Notes: generated from the sequence alone by a model not told the origin. 36,141 nt of DNA from Dehalococcoidia bacterium (GCA_009692765.1 SHYQ01000006.1:1-36141); one strand, 5' to 3'; counted from the stretch's first letter, positions 1 through 9,789 are shown. Numbers and translations are program-made.

Positions 1-329
1 CGTGGGGCCGAGGGCGAGGCCGCGCCCGCGGCGGTCGGTCAACTGGAAGAGCACGTCGCCCATCGCGGCCTTGCGGCCGGTCTGCTCCCACAACTCGATC
101 GGGTGGATCGCGGGGAGGTGCACCTCCTGCGCGCCGGCGCGGTCCATCTCCTGCCGCAAGATAGCCTCGACGTTGCGCTTCACGCGGTAGCCCAGCGGCA
201 TGAACGAGTAGACGCCGGCCATCAGTTGGTCGATGTAGCCCGCGCGTAGCAGCAGCGCGTGCGCGGGCGTCTCCGCCTCGCCCGGCGCCTCGCGCAGGGT
301 GTGCCCGAACATCCTCGACATACGCATGG
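1..329 (-). CDS. proS: Prolyl-tRNA synthetase, N-terminal part (truncated by window edge)
   Basis: Reverse-strand reading from ATG at 329: MRMSRMFGHTLREAPGEAETPAHALLLRAGYIDQLMAGVYSFMPLGYRVKRNVEAILRQEMDRAGAQEVHLPAIHPIELWEQTGR..., typical bacterial ProS N-terminus. Confidence 0.93.
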
Positions 330-359
330 CGCGAGTCTAGGCGGGACACGCTCCGACCG

Positions 360-1217
360 CTAGGACTCGGTCTCGCCCCGAGAGCGCAGAAGCCCGCGGA
401 TGCACTCGAGGATCGCGCTAGCCTTGAAAACGACGCCGAGGCCAATCATCTGCCGCGTCACCGCGAAGGGTATCTGGCCAGTTGGGATTTCTCGAATCTC
501 GATACGGCCGGAGTCTTCCTGTACGAACACGCTCGCAACGAGTCCCATCAGCAAGAACCGCGAGCCAATGATCATCGCTCCGTCGCGGGTGGCGTAGCCA
601 TTGCGGTTCAGAAGGACTACCGGGCTCCCGCTTGACCCGGGGAACACAGCGGCATCTATGAGGAATGCCGGCTTGCCTGCGTAATCGAGATAGGGTGGCG
701 TAGCGGTTGCTCCGCTTCGGATCACCGGTATCAAATTGACGGCGTCGTAGATACCGATCGGGTAGCCAATGAAGGAAACGTCTTCTAATGCGTCGAGTTG
801 CGCGAGTGCTTCTGGCGAGGCGAACTGGTCCGTGCTGAACGTACGAAAGAAGGGCGGTTGTTTCAGGTCGCCAAGGTGGTTGAGAACGGGTGCGAACGGC
901 GCGATCGTCACATCAACATCGTCACGAGGGTGCGGATGCCACATCTGAGCGAAGTTGGGCAGGGTAACGTTGATGCGGTCGCCGAGACGCGGTGCTTTAA
1001 CATCGGGCGGTTCGCCATCCGCAGCGGTCAGGAAGATATGGCCCGTCGATGCTCCGTCGACGACGTGCTTGTTAGTCACGAGGAAGACGCCAGTCTTGTC
1101 CTCGCCCCAAGTGTGCGAGACGAGAAACGCGGTGCCCACCGCGGTGCCCACGCTGGTCTCCGTTTCGATGCGGATCGTTGCGAAGAGCAACTGCTCCACA
1201 AGGGTTAGAGATTGCAT
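360..1217 (-). CDS. Trypsin-like serine peptidase, no obvious signal peptide
   Basis: MQSLTLVEQLLFATIRIETETSVGTAVGTAFLV...VTNKHVVDGA...DDVDVTIAPF...FPGSSGSPVVLL: His/Asp/Ser motifs of the trypsin-like fold. ATG at 1217 preferred over the upstream ORF start. Confidence 0.8.
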   Translation of the reverse strand: MQSLTLVEQLLFATIRIETETSVGTAVGTAFLVSHTWGEDKTGVFLVTNKHVVDGASTGHIFLTAADGEPPDVKAPRLGDRINVTLPNFAQMWHPHPRDDVDVTIAPFAPVLNHLGDLKQPPFFRTFSTDQFASPEALAQLDALEDVSFIGYPIGIYDAVNLIPVIRSGATATPPYLDYAGKPAFLIDAAVFPGSSGSPVVLLNRNGYATRDGAMIIGSRFLLMGLVASVFVQEDSGRIEIREIPTGQIPFAVTRQMIGLGVVFKASAILECIRGLLRSRGETES

Positions 1218-1264
1218 GTGCGCTACTCTACAGCGGCCCCGAGCAGCGCCGAGAGCGAGCCCGC

Positions 1265-1771
1265 ATGACTGACGCGCCTGCCGCACGCGACGTCCCTTGG
1301 CCCCCGCCCTCGCCCCAGCCGAAACCACTGCGCCCGCGCGACGAGCTCGGCCGGCCGCTGCCCGCGGGCGCCGCGACGCGCCTCGTGCTCCCCAACTTCG
1401 ACGCGATGACGGCCGAGGCGTGCCACGCCGAGGCGATCCGGCTCTTCGAGGCGCGCAACTACTTCGGCGCGCACGAGGCGTGGGAGACCTGCTGGGTGCA
1501 GCGCAAGGGCACGGAGGAGGAGGAGTTCTTCAAGGGCCTCGCGCAGCTGGGCGCGGGATACACGCATTGGGCGCGCGGCAACGCCCACGGCGCGGCGGCG
1601 CTGCTGGGCCGCGCGCTCGACCGCATGGGCGTGCTCGGCTCGCCGCATCGCGGCCTCGACATCGCGCGCTTCATGCGCGACGTCGAGGCGCTGCGCGCCA
1701 CCGCCGAGGCGTGCGCCGCATCGGACGCCCCGCTCACGCCCCTCGACGCGCCGCTGGCGCCGCGCGCGTAG
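1265..1771 (+). CDS. DUF309-family protein
   Basis: AEAIRLFEARNYFGAHEAWETCWVQRKGTEEEEFFKGLAQLGAGYTHWARGNAHGAAALLGRAL matches the DUF309 pattern; ATG at 1265. Confidence 0.8.
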   Translation: MTDAPAARDVPWPPPSPQPKPLRPRDELGRPLPAGAATRLVLPNFDAMTAEACHAEAIRLFEARNYFGAHEAWETCWVQRKGTEEEEFFKGLAQLGAGYTHWARGNAHGAAALLGRALDRMGVLGSPHRGLDIARFMRDVEALRATAEACAASDAPLTPLDAPLAPRA

Positions 1772-1804
1772 CGGGCGCAGGCTCCCCCTGATGGTGATGC
1801 ACGC

Positions 1805-2272
1805 ATGCTGACCCACCAGCGGCTGGCGGCCGATCACACGCCCGAGGCGGTGCGTGCGCGCCTCGCCTCCGGCCCCGCCCAGAGCTACCGGCGCGACATC
1901 GTCTTTGGCGCGATCGACGGCACGGTCACAACCTTCGCCGTGATGCTGCGCGAGGAGCACGGGCTGCCGGACGGGGGCCGCTCAGCAGTGTGCGCCGGCG
2001 TCTCCACGTTCGTGGCGTTCATGCTTGTCGGCGCGGTGCTGCTGCTGGTGTTCGTCGTCGAGTTGCTGTCGCCCGGCCTCGTGCCGAGCCCGATCGTATG
2101 GAGCGCCGCGATGGCGGCGGCCGCGTTCTTCACCACAGGCGTGGCGAAGGCGTACGTGGTGCGCGAGCGCTGGCTGCGCTCGGGCCTCGAGACGCTCGCG
2201 CTCGGGGGCGGCGCGGCGCTGTTCGCGTACGCGGTCGGCCTCGCGTTCCGCGGCCTCGCGGCGGGCGGCTGA
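1805..2272 (+). CDS. VIT1/CCC1-family membrane protein, apparently internally deleted
   Basis: N-terminus RRDIVFGAIDGTVTTFAV and C-terminus MLREEHGLP...GVAKAYVVRERWLRSGLETLALGGGAALFAYAVG are VIT/CCC1-like, but the middle region is missing. Confidence 0.7.
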   Translation: MLTHQRLAADHTPEAVRARLASGPAQSYRRDIVFGAIDGTVTTFAVMLREEHGLPDGGRSAVCAGVSTFVAFMLVGAVLLLVFVVELLSPGLVPSPIVWSAAMAAAAFFTTGVAKAYVVRERWLRSGLETLALGGGAALFAYAVGLAFRGLAAGG

Positions 2273-2273
2273 G

Positions 2274-3053
2274 GTGCGTCTCGCGGCGCTCGCGTTCGGG
2301 ACGGTCACGCTGGTCGCGGCGTCGGTCGCGGCGCTCGCGGTGGCTGGTGTGCTCCGCCCGCGCGAAGCGCCCCGGGTGCAGGTCGCCGCGACGCCCTTCG
2401 CGCAGAACGTCGAGGCGACGCCGGACACGAGCCGCCGCGCGATCCCCGAGGAGCTGCGCGCGCGCACCGCACCGCCGCCGCGTGCCGCGACGCCAGGCGG
2501 CACCCCCGTCGTGAGCGCACCGCGTCGCACGGCCACGACGGGCCGCTGCCCCGACCCCGCCCTCACGCTCAGCACGATCCTCGAAGAGGGCGTCGGGAGC
2601 ACCTCGTGGACGTTCCTCGTCACGGGCGAGTGCGCGCTGTCGAAGCTCGCGCTCGACATCCGCATCGCCACCGACCGTGGGTCGGACGCGCGCTGCTTCG
2701 AGACCCCGTTCATGCGTCGCGTGCCCACGGCTGACTTCGAGTGGAGCGACCTCGCGTGCGGGCAGATCGGCTTCCCGCCCAACACCGCGCTGATCGAGGG
2801 GTGGTCGCTCGCGGGCGGGCGCATACCGGATGGGGTGTCCGAGACGCGCCTGACGATCGTGTATCGCAACTCGCCATCGACGCCGCCCGGCCTGCCGGAG
2901 CCGCGGGGCCTGCTCTTCACGTGGAGTTGGGACGGCGGCCCCTCGACGGCGGTGCCGTGGGACGTGCTGCCGATCCTCGGCCGCTTCGTCCGCGCCGGCG
3001 GCGACACGATCGCGCGCGCGCTGCCGCTCCCGCCCCCGAACGTATCGAGGTGA
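2274..3053 (+). CDS. Hypothetical exported/membrane-anchored protein
   Basis: GTG start at 2274 (VRLAALAFGTVTLVAASVAALAVAGVL N-terminal hydrophobic segment), 259 aa, same strand right after the VIT-like gene. Confidence 0.6.
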   Translation: MRLAALAFGTVTLVAASVAALAVAGVLRPREAPRVQVAATPFAQNVEATPDTSRRAIPEELRARTAPPPRAATPGGTPVVSAPRRTATTGRCPDPALTLSTILEEGVGSTSWTFLVTGECALSKLALDIRIATDRGSDARCFETPFMRRVPTADFEWSDLACGQIGFPPNTALIEGWSLAGGRIPDGVSETRLTIVYRNSPSTPPGLPEPRGLLFTWSWDGGPSTAVPWDVLPILGRFVRAGGDTIARALPLPPPNVSR

Positions 3054-3077
3054 GGCGCGGCGCGCTGACCCTCGGCG

Positions 3078-3866
3078 TTACGTGCGCCGGCCCGCCACGA
3101 GCGTGATCACCAGCGGGCGCGTCACCATGCCGTCGGGCTCGGCCTCGACCATCGCGCGCAGGTCGGCGACGAGGCCCGCGCGCGCCGCCGGCTCCATCGA
3201 CTGCGTGTCCGAGTACGACTGCACGAGGTCGGCGTACTGCGCGCCGTCGTAGCGCTGGTCCCACGGGTAGCGCCACAACTGCACGTCCGTGAACAGCCCG
3301 CTCGCGCGCATCTCCTCGAACACCGGCGGCACGAGGTCGGGCGGCAGGCCGTCATCGTGCTGCTCGTCGGGGCGGTAGCGCAGGTAGATCGGGAAGCAGC
3401 GCTCGAAGAAGCCGCGGTCGGTCTCGGAGCGCACCTGGTTGGTGTCGATCACGGCGAGCACGCCGCCTGCGCGCCTCGGCGACGGGGGCGCGAGCAGCGC
3501 GTGCGCGCGCTGCATGCGCACCGCGGCGTCCACCCAGTGCCACGCCGTGGCGGCGAGCACGAGGTCCGCGCGGCCGAGCGCCAGTGGCGCGGTCTCGAAC
3601 GCCGCGTGCACCACGCCGAGCCGCGGCTGCGCCCCGAACTTCCGCGCGAGGAACGCCGCCATGTTCGCGCCCACCTCGACGGCGAGCACGTGCATGCCGC
3701 GGGCGAGCAGCGCCGCCGTCGCCTGCCCCGTGCCGGGCCCGACCTCGATCGCCTCGCGCGGGCGTCCGCCGATGTACGCGAACAGGTCATCGAAGAGCGC
3801 GGGCGGGTACCCCGGCCGCGCGCGGTCGTACACCTCGGGGTGGTCGTCAAACGCGCTCTTGGGCAT
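3078..3866 (-). CDS. Class I SAM-dependent methyltransferase
   Basis: MPKSAFDDHPEVYDRARPGYPPALFDDLFAYIG...AIEVGPGTGQATAALLARGMHVLAVEVGANM: SAM-binding motif I (EVGPGTGQAT). Confidence 0.85.
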   Translation of the reverse strand: MPKSAFDDHPEVYDRARPGYPPALFDDLFAYIGGRPREAIEVGPGTGQATAALLARGMHVLAVEVGANMAAFLARKFGAQPRLGVVHAAFETAPLALGRADLVLAATAWHWVDAAVRMQRAHALLAPPSPRRAGGVLAVIDTNQVRSETDRGFFERCFPIYLRYRPDEQHDDGLPPDLVPPVFEEMRASGLFTDVQLWRYPWDQRYDGAQYADLVQSYSDTQSMEPAARAGLVADLRAMVEAEPDGMVTRPLVITLVAGRRT

Positions 3867-3913
3867 GTGGGGAGTGTATCCGTGCTGGTCCGAGCCGACG
3901 GGAGAGCCCGCCG

Positions 3914-4882
3914 TCAGTCGCTCCCCACCACCCCCGCCGCGCGCAGCACCTCGAGGGCGCGCGCGACGTCGACATCTGATTCGTGCTGGTCGATCTCGAA
4001 CGTGCGCGCGGCCAGCGGGTTCGCGGCGCCGATGCGCGCGGCGAGGTCTGCGAAGTCGACGTCGCCGTTGCCGGGCGCGCGGTGGTCGGTCAGCCCGCGC
4101 ACGTCGTGCAGGTGCAGCTCCACGAGGCGCGGGCCGAGCAGGTCCCACCACGCGCCGCGGTCGGTGAGCCCCAGGCGGTGGTGCACCTCGGCGTGGCCCA
4201 CGTCGTGCACGTACCCCACGGCCTCGACGGGGTACGGCGCGAGCAGCGCAGCCAGTTCGTGCGGCAGCGGGATCTCGTGGTAGTTCAGCCGGCACTCGAT
4301 GCCCAGCGTGACGCCGCGCCCCGCCGCCGCCTCGACGAGCGCCTCGAGGCTGCGCGCGGCCTGCACGAGGTACGGCGTGGCGATCGCGGCGCGCTCGCGC
4401 ACCGTCTCGTCGACCGTGCGTTGCCAGTCCTCGGCGAGCGCGTCGCGGCGGTCGTACATCGAGCGCAACCGCCGCTCGCCGGCGAGCGTGCGCGACCCGA
4501 CGCCGCCGAGGTGCACGACGACGATGCGCGTCCCCGCTTCGACCGCCAGGTCGATCGAGCGCGTGTGGTACATCACCGCCAGCGCCCGCTCATCCTCGTC
4601 GGTCGCGGCGAGGTTGAGGTCGCGGTTCCACCCGGCGGTCGGGTGCCGCTCGAGCGGGGCGGGCGCGTGCACGCCGAGCACGGGCAGCGTGCGATAGCCA
4701 AGGATCGCGCCGGCGTGCTCCGCGGTCATCGAGTGGTTGATCTCGACGCCCGCGTAGCCCAGCTCCTCGACGCGCGCGAGGAAGGCGCCCATGTCCCGCT
4801 CGAAGCGCGGCTGCATCGCCCACATCGTCGAGAGGGCGGGGAGCGGGGCTTCGGGGCGGGGCGACGAGGTCTGCGCAGTCAT
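3914..4882 (-). CDS. Sugar phosphate isomerase/epimerase-like TIM-barrel protein
   Basis: Translation with GYAGVEINHS, RIVVVHLGG, GVTLGIECRLNYHEIP, GYVHDVGHAEVH, LVELHLHDVRG motifs typical of xylose isomerase-like TIM barrels. Confidence 0.75.
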   Translation of the reverse strand: MTAQTSSPRPEAPLPALSTMWAMQPRFERDMGAFLARVEELGYAGVEINHSMTAEHAGAILGYRTLPVLGVHAPAPLERHPTAGWNRDLNLAATDEDERALAVMYHTRSIDLAVEAGTRIVVVHLGGVGSRTLAGERRLRSMYDRRDALAEDWQRTVDETVRERAAIATPYLVQAARSLEALVEAAAGRGVTLGIECRLNYHEIPLPHELAALLAPYPVEAVGYVHDVGHAEVHHRLGLTDRGAWWDLLGPRLVELHLHDVRGLTDHRAPGNGDVDFADLAARIGAANPLAARTFEIDQHESDVDVARALEVLRAAGVVGSD

Positions 4883-4894
4883 GCGGCCGTGTTC

Positions 4895-4985
4895 CTGACT
4901 CCGCCGGGAGCGCGAGGGGCGCAGCCCTCGCATCTCATTCTGGCTCCCCCTCCCGCGCCGGGAGGGGGCCGGGGGGTGGGCCGTG
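4895..4985. repeat. Intergenic composite hairpin repeat, block 1
   Basis: ccgccgggagcgcgaggggcgcagccctcgca...ccccctcccgcgccgggagggggccggggggtggg; shared with the other blocks. Confidence 0.75.
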
Positions 4986-5005
4986 GCCCGTGGGGGCGCC
5001 GCGCG

Positions 5006-6166
5006 CTACGCCTTCGCGAGCCCGCGCTCCGCGATCACCGTGTCGAGGAGCGCGTGCGTCTGCGCGAGCACCGCGTCGTACGGGAAGTGCCCGATGACGG
5101 TGTCGCCGCGTTTGAGGTTCACCCCCAGCGGCCCGCACCACAGCCCGATGTCGGCGTCGTCCGTCTCGCCGGGGCCGTTCACGCGGCAGCCCATGATCGC
5201 GATCGTGACGGCGTAGTCCTTCGCGTACTGCGCCATCGTCTTTACGTCGCGCGCGAGTTCGATGAACGCCTCGTTCTCCACGCGCGAGCAGGAGGGGCAC
5301 GAGATGATGTTGAGCCCCTCGCCGAAGTTCGCCGGCACGGAGCGGAAGCGCCCCGCCTCGATGTCCGCGATGATCTCGCGTCCGGCCGCGATCTCCTGGC
5401 CCTTGTCCTCGAACGGCACGGTGAGCGAGACGCGGATCGTGTCGCCGATGCCCTCGGACAGCAGCTGCTCGAAGGCGATGCGCGTCTTGATGATGCCGTC
5501 GGGCGGCATCCCCGCCTCGGTCACGCCGAGGTGCAGCGGCACATCCGGGCGCGCGGCGACGAAGCGGCGGTTGCCCTCCACGACCTTGCGCCAGTCGGAG
5601 TCCTTCAGCGACACGACGTAGCGGTGGAACCCGAGGTCGTCGAGGATGCGCGCGTGCTCGAGCGCGCTCTCCACCATCGCGCCGACATCGTCCGCGCCGA
5701 ACTTCGCGGTCTTCTCCGGGTCGACCGAGCCGCAGTTCACGCCGACGCGCAGCGCCACGTCGAAGCGCTCGGCGATCTCGGCGATGAACGCCACCTTGTC
5801 GTGCACCGACTTGTCGCGCTCGTGGTGGTAGAGGTGGCCGGGGTTGTAGCGGATCTTGTCGACGTGCGGCGCGACGGTCGCGGCAAGACGGTAGTTCTCC
5901 TGCAGGTCCACCGACAGCGCCGCGCGCCCGATGTCGCGCGTGCGCGCGCGCACCTCGGCGAGCGCCTCGACGTCCTTCGCGGAGTCCACGGCGATGCGGA
6001 TGAGGTCGGCCCCCGCGGCCTCGAGCAGCTCGACCTGGCGCACGGTCGCCTCGATGTCCTGCGTGCGCGTGGCGGCCATGGACTGCACGGCGATCGGCGC
6101 ACCGCCGCCGATCGTGAGCGCGCCGACGCGCACGGCGCGGGTGGGCTTGCGGCGGGCGAGTGCCAT
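5006..6166 (-). CDS. ispG: 4-hydroxy-3-methylbut-2-enyl diphosphate synthase
   Basis: 386 aa: [24 protein letters not shown]...[11 protein letters not shown]...ISCPSCSR...[12 protein letters not shown], typical IspG/GcpE. Confidence 0.95.
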   Translation of the reverse strand: MALARRKPTRAVRVGALTIGGGAPIAVQSMAATRTQDIEATVRQVELLEAAGADLIRIAVDSAKDVEALAEVRARTRDIGRAALSVDLQENYRLAATVAPHVDKIRYNPGHLYHHERDKSVHDKVAFIAEIAERFDVALRVGVNCGSVDPEKTAKFGADDVGAMVESALEHARILDDLGFHRYVVSLKDSDWRKVVEGNRRFVAARPDVPLHLGVTEAGMPPDGIIKTRIAFEQLLSEGIGDTIRVSLTVPFEDKGQEIAAGREIIADIEAGRFRSVPANFGEGLNIISCPSCSRVENEAFIELARDVKTMAQYAKDYAVTIAIMGCRVNGPGETDDADIGLWCGPLGVNLKRGDTVIGHFPYDAVLAQTHALLDTVIAERGLAKA

Positions 6167-6252
6167 CGGCGGTGCCTATCGCTGCGAGCGAGCCTCGGAG
6201 GCACAAGGGTACCGCATCGAGGTTATGAGCGAGCGAAGGCGACGAGGCGGAG

Positions 6253-6501
6253 CTAGGCGTGCGCGAGGGTCGCGAGCGAGCGGAACGCCGCCGCCAGCTC
6301 GTCGCGATGGGGGAGTCCGTCGAGGTTCACGCCTTCGCTGACGTAGGTCAGGTCGAGGCCGATCGGCTCCCCAGCGGCGTCGAAGTCGATCCGCCGGAAC
6401 TCGTCGAGCTCCTCCGTATGGTCCGTGTCGTTCGCCCCGCGTGGCACGAAATCGACAGCCATCGCGTCGACGTCTCCGTCGTAGGCAATCGTGAGCCCCA
6501 T
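6253..6501 (-). CDS. DUF2283-like small protein
   Basis: MGLTIAYDGDVDAMAVDFVPR...GEPIGLDLTYVSEGVNLDGLP, resembles DUF2283. Confidence 0.6.
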   Translation of the reverse strand: MGLTIAYDGDVDAMAVDFVPRGANDTDHTEELDEFRRIDFDAAGEPIGLDLTYVSEGVNLDGLPHRDELAAAFRSLATLAHA

Positions 6502-6522
6502 GGTCTCCTTGGTGCGCGAGGC

Positions 6523-7755
6523 CTACCGGATCAGCGACCCGCCGCCGAGCAGCCGTCCGATGTCCGCGAACGTGATGATCACCGCCAGCGCCATGAACGC
6601 GATGAACCCGACGAGGTGCACGAACGCCTCGCGCTCCGGCGCGATGCGCTTGCCGCCTCGTGCCACCTCGACCAGCAGGAAGAAGACGCGGCCGCCGTCG
6701 AGCATCGGCAGCGGCAGCAGGTTCATGATGCCGAGGTTGATCGACAGCAGCGCGGCCAGCTCGAGCAACGGCGCGACGGCGCCCGCCGCGGTCTCCGAGG
6801 AGCGCGCGACCTCGCCGGTGGTCTGCGCGATGCCGACGGGGCCGGCGAACTGCGGTCCGCCCGCGCCCTTGAACCACCCGATCACCTCGTTGCGCGCGAG
6901 GATCATCGTGTCGGCGGTCATGCGCGTGGCCGCGGGCGCGGCGGCCAGCGGCGGCAGCGCGACGCGTTTCGTGAACGGCGCGCCGCCGGGCCCGGTGGCG
7001 ACGGGCGCGATGCTGATGCCGGTGGGGCCCTCGCCCTTCGGCGGCGCCCACCGCGCGAAGACCGGGATCGTCACCTCCGCGCCGCCTCGACGCACCGTGA
7101 TCGGCACCGTCGTGCCCTGGTTGAGCCGCACGAAGCGGCTCGCCTCGAGGATGTTCGTGGCGTCGCGGCCGCCCACCCTGAGGATCGTGTCCTGCGCCTG
7201 CAGGCCGGCCTCCGCGGCGGGGCTGCCCGGGAGCACGCCCGTGATCATCGCGCGGCCCTCCGGCACCTCGTGCGGCACCATCAGCGCGATCGTGAACAGC
7301 AGCACGGGCAGCACGAGGTTCACCGCCGCGCCCGACACCAGCACGATGCCGCGCTGCCACGCCGGCTTCGACTGGAACGCGCGCGGCCCGGTGTCGGCCT
7401 CCTCGCCCTCCAGGCGCACGAAGCCGCCGATCGGCAGCCAGTTGAGCGTGTAGACCGTCTCGCCGACGCGCTTGCCCCACGCGCGCGGCGGGAAGCCGAA
7501 GCCGAACTCGTGCACCGTCACGCCGAACGCCTTCGCGGTGAAGAAGTGCGCCGCCTCGTGCGCCATCACGAGGCCAAGCAGGATCAGCAGGAACAGCAAC
7601 GTGCTCGTCACCGCGTTGCGCGCGAAGACGAACCCCAGCGCGAGAGCGATTGCGATCGCCCCGAGGGAGATCGCAATCTGCACCGGCCCCGCGCCGCCGC
7701 CGTCGTCCTGGGTGCCGCCGCTGACCGGCGTGCGGTCACGCCACTCGTCGTTCAT
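6523..7755 (-). CDS. rseP: RIP (site-2-type) membrane metalloprotease with PDZ domain
   Basis: LGLVMAHEAAHFFTAKAFGVTVHEFGFGFPPR (HExxH), PDZ-like GVLPGSPAAEAGLQAQDTIL, and NLLPLPMLDGGRVFFLL. Confidence 0.92.
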   Translation of the reverse strand: MNDEWRDRTPVSGGTQDDGGGAGPVQIAISLGAIAIALALGFVFARNAVTSTLLFLLILLGLVMAHEAAHFFTAKAFGVTVHEFGFGFPPRAWGKRVGETVYTLNWLPIGGFVRLEGEEADTGPRAFQSKPAWQRGIVLVSGAAVNLVLPVLLFTIALMVPHEVPEGRAMITGVLPGSPAAEAGLQAQDTILRVGGRDATNILEASRFVRLNQGTTVPITVRRGGAEVTIPVFARWAPPKGEGPTGISIAPVATGPGGAPFTKRVALPPLAAAPAATRMTADTMILARNEVIGWFKGAGGPQFAGPVGIAQTTGEVARSSETAAGAVAPLLELAALLSINLGIMNLLPLPMLDGGRVFFLLVEVARGGKRIAPEREAFVHLVGFIAFMALAVIITFADIGRLLGGGSLIR

Positions 7756-8933
7756 GCCCCCACCCCCGCGACAACCGCTGCGTTGACGTACTGGCGGCCC
7801 CACGCCTCAGCCTCGAGGAACGCGTCGAGGTCGGCCGTGCGCACCGGCTCGTGCGCCTCCAGCGCGCGCGCGAGCAGCCGCGCGATGTCGATGAAGCGGC
7901 AGCGCCCCGCGAGGAAGTGCTCGACGGCGGCGTCGTCCGCGCCGCAGATCGCGGCGGCGGTGGTGTCGTCGCGCCGCCCGGCCTCGAGCGCTACAGCGAG
8001 CGCGGGATAGCGCGCGAGGTCGATCGCCGCGAAGTGCAGCGCGCCGCGCGCGGCGAGGTCAAGCGGCGGCGCGGGGCGCGCGTCCGCGCGGTCGGGGTAG
8101 GTGAGCGCGACCTGGATCGGCAGGCGCATGTCCGGCTCGCCGAGCTGCGCCTTCACCGAGCCGTCGCGGAACTGCACGAGCGAGTGCACCACGCTCTCGC
8201 GGTGCAGCAGCACGTCGATACGCGCCAGCGGCACGTCGAAGAGCCAGCGCGCCTCGATCGTCTCGAGGCCCTTGTTGAAGAGTGTCGCGCTGTCGATCGT
8301 CACCTTCGGCCCCATGCGCCACGTCGGATGGCGGAGCGCCTGCTCCGGCGTCACCGCGTCGAGGGTGCGCGCGTCGGCGTCGCGGAACGCGCCACCCGAC
8401 GCGGTGAGGATCAGCCGGTCGATGCCCTCCGGCGGCTCGCCCCACAGGCACTGCCAGATCGCCGAGTGCTCGGAGTCCACGGGGCGCAGCTCCGCGCCGC
8501 GCGCGCGGCCGGCCTCGAGGGCGGCGCGCACCGCGGGCCCGCCCACCACCAGCGCTTCCTTGTTGGCGATGGCGACGGCCTTGCCCGCGCGCAGCGCCGC
8601 GAGCACCGGCGCGAGGCCCGCGAGGCCGCTCGTCGCGACGAGCACGACGTCCACGTCGTCGCGGACGGCGATCTCCTCCAGCGGCTGCCAGGCGATGTCG
8701 GGGTGCGACGCGTGCAGTGCGTCCCGGAACGCGTCGGCCTCGACGCCCGCGCGCGCGCTGACGGCTGCGGGCGCGAACTCGCGCACCTGCTCGCGCAGGC
8801 GAGCGATGTTGCCGCCGGCGGCGAGGGCCACGACGCGCAAGCGATCGGGGAGGCCGCGCACAACGTCCAGCGCCTGCTCGCCCACCGAGCCCGTCGAGCC
8901 GAGCACCGCGATGCGGATCACGTCTGCAGCCAT
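7752..8933 (-). CDS. dxr: 1-deoxy-D-xylulose-5-phosphate reductoisomerase
   Basis: MAADVIRIAVLGSTGSVGEQALDVVRGLPDRL...ANKEALVVGG...LTASGGAFRD...HPTWRMGPKVTIDSATLFNKGLE. Overlaps rseP by 4 bp. Confidence 0.96.
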   Translation of the reverse strand: MAADVIRIAVLGSTGSVGEQALDVVRGLPDRLRVVALAAGGNIARLREQVREFAPAAVSARAGVEADAFRDALHASHPDIAWQPLEEIAVRDDVDVVLVATSGLAGLAPVLAALRAGKAVAIANKEALVVGGPAVRAALEAGRARGAELRPVDSEHSAIWQCLWGEPPEGIDRLILTASGGAFRDADARTLDAVTPEQALRHPTWRMGPKVTIDSATLFNKGLETIEARWLFDVPLARIDVLLHRESVVHSLVQFRDGSVKAQLGEPDMRLPIQVALTYPDRADARPAPPLDLAARGALHFAAIDLARYPALAVALEAGRRDDTTAAAICGADDAAVEHFLAGRCRFIDIARLLARALEAHEPVRTADLDAFLEAEAWGRQYVNAAVVAGVGA

Positions 8934-9706
8934 CGTACGATCCAGTATAGGCACGGCCCCGCGACCAACACGGAGTCGAGGCGATCGAGCAGCCCACCGT
9001 GCCCCGGCAGCAGCGCCGACATGTCCTTCACGCCCATCCGTCGCTTGAGCGCTGACTCGAGGAGGTCCCCCGCCATGGCGGCCGCCGGCACGACGATCGC
9101 GAGCAGCGCGAGGCCCAGCGGCGCGATCCCCGCGCCCGCGAGCCGCGGCGCGAGCAACGCCGCGCCCGCGCCGAGGAGCAGCCCGCCGATGGCACCCTCG
9201 ACGGTCTTGTTCGGCGAGATCGCCGGCGCGAGCTTGTGCCGTCCGAGCAGCCGCCCGGCAGCGTAGGCGCCGGTGTCGGTCGCGAACACGATCGCCAGTA
9301 GCACCACGAGCCACGCCTGCCCCTCGACGAGGTTGCGCGCGAGCACGAGGTGCGCGCCGGGGACGCCGGCGTAGAGGATCCCGCTGATCCACCAGCCGCC
9401 GACGCCGTCGCCCAGCGCATCCCACGACCACAGCAGCAGCCCGAGCGCGATGGCCGTGGGCGCGAGCAGCCACGCGATCGGGAACGCGGGACTCGTGCGC
9501 GCAAGCGCGACCAGCAGCGCCGTCGCCGCGGCGGCGCTCAGGCCCCACGTCAGCGGCGCGTCGGGCGCGACGGCACGCACGAACTCGTACGCGGCGTAGG
9601 CGAGTAGCGCGATCGCGACGGCGGCGAAGACACGCTCGGGCAGCGCGAGCAGCAGCGCGAGCAGTGGCAGGCCGGCGGCCGCGACGATCAGGCGCTGGAT
9701 CAGCAC
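8918..9706 (-). CDS. cdsA: Phosphatidate cytidylyltransferase
   Basis: FATDTGAYAAGRLLGRHKLAPAISPNKTVEGAIGGLL...SALKRRMGVKDMSALLPGHGGLLDRLDSVL signature; GTG start at 9706 preferred. Confidence 0.92.
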   Translation of the reverse strand: MLIQRLIVAAAGLPLLALLLALPERVFAAVAIALLAYAAYEFVRAVAPDAPLTWGLSAAAATALLVALARTSPAFPIAWLLAPTAIALGLLLWSWDALGDGVGGWWISGILYAGVPGAHLVLARNLVEGQAWLVVLLAIVFATDTGAYAAGRLLGRHKLAPAISPNKTVEGAIGGLLLGAGAALLAPRLAGAGIAPLGLALLAIVVPAAAMAGDLLESALKRRMGVKDMSALLPGHGGLLDRLDSVLVAGPCLYWIVRWLQT

Positions 9707-9789
9707 GAGGCGCGGCTCGCCGTCACTCGCGCGTCGGGGGCGAGCACGGCCGAGCGGGATTCCGCTCCGCCCGTCGCATGTCTCCGTGC

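Noticed and set aside
3983-6256. 757-aa plus-strand ORF
   Set aside because: Antisense to the TIM-barrel gene and ispG; His/Arg/Val/Asp-rich composition typical of shadow ORFs in high-GC DNA.
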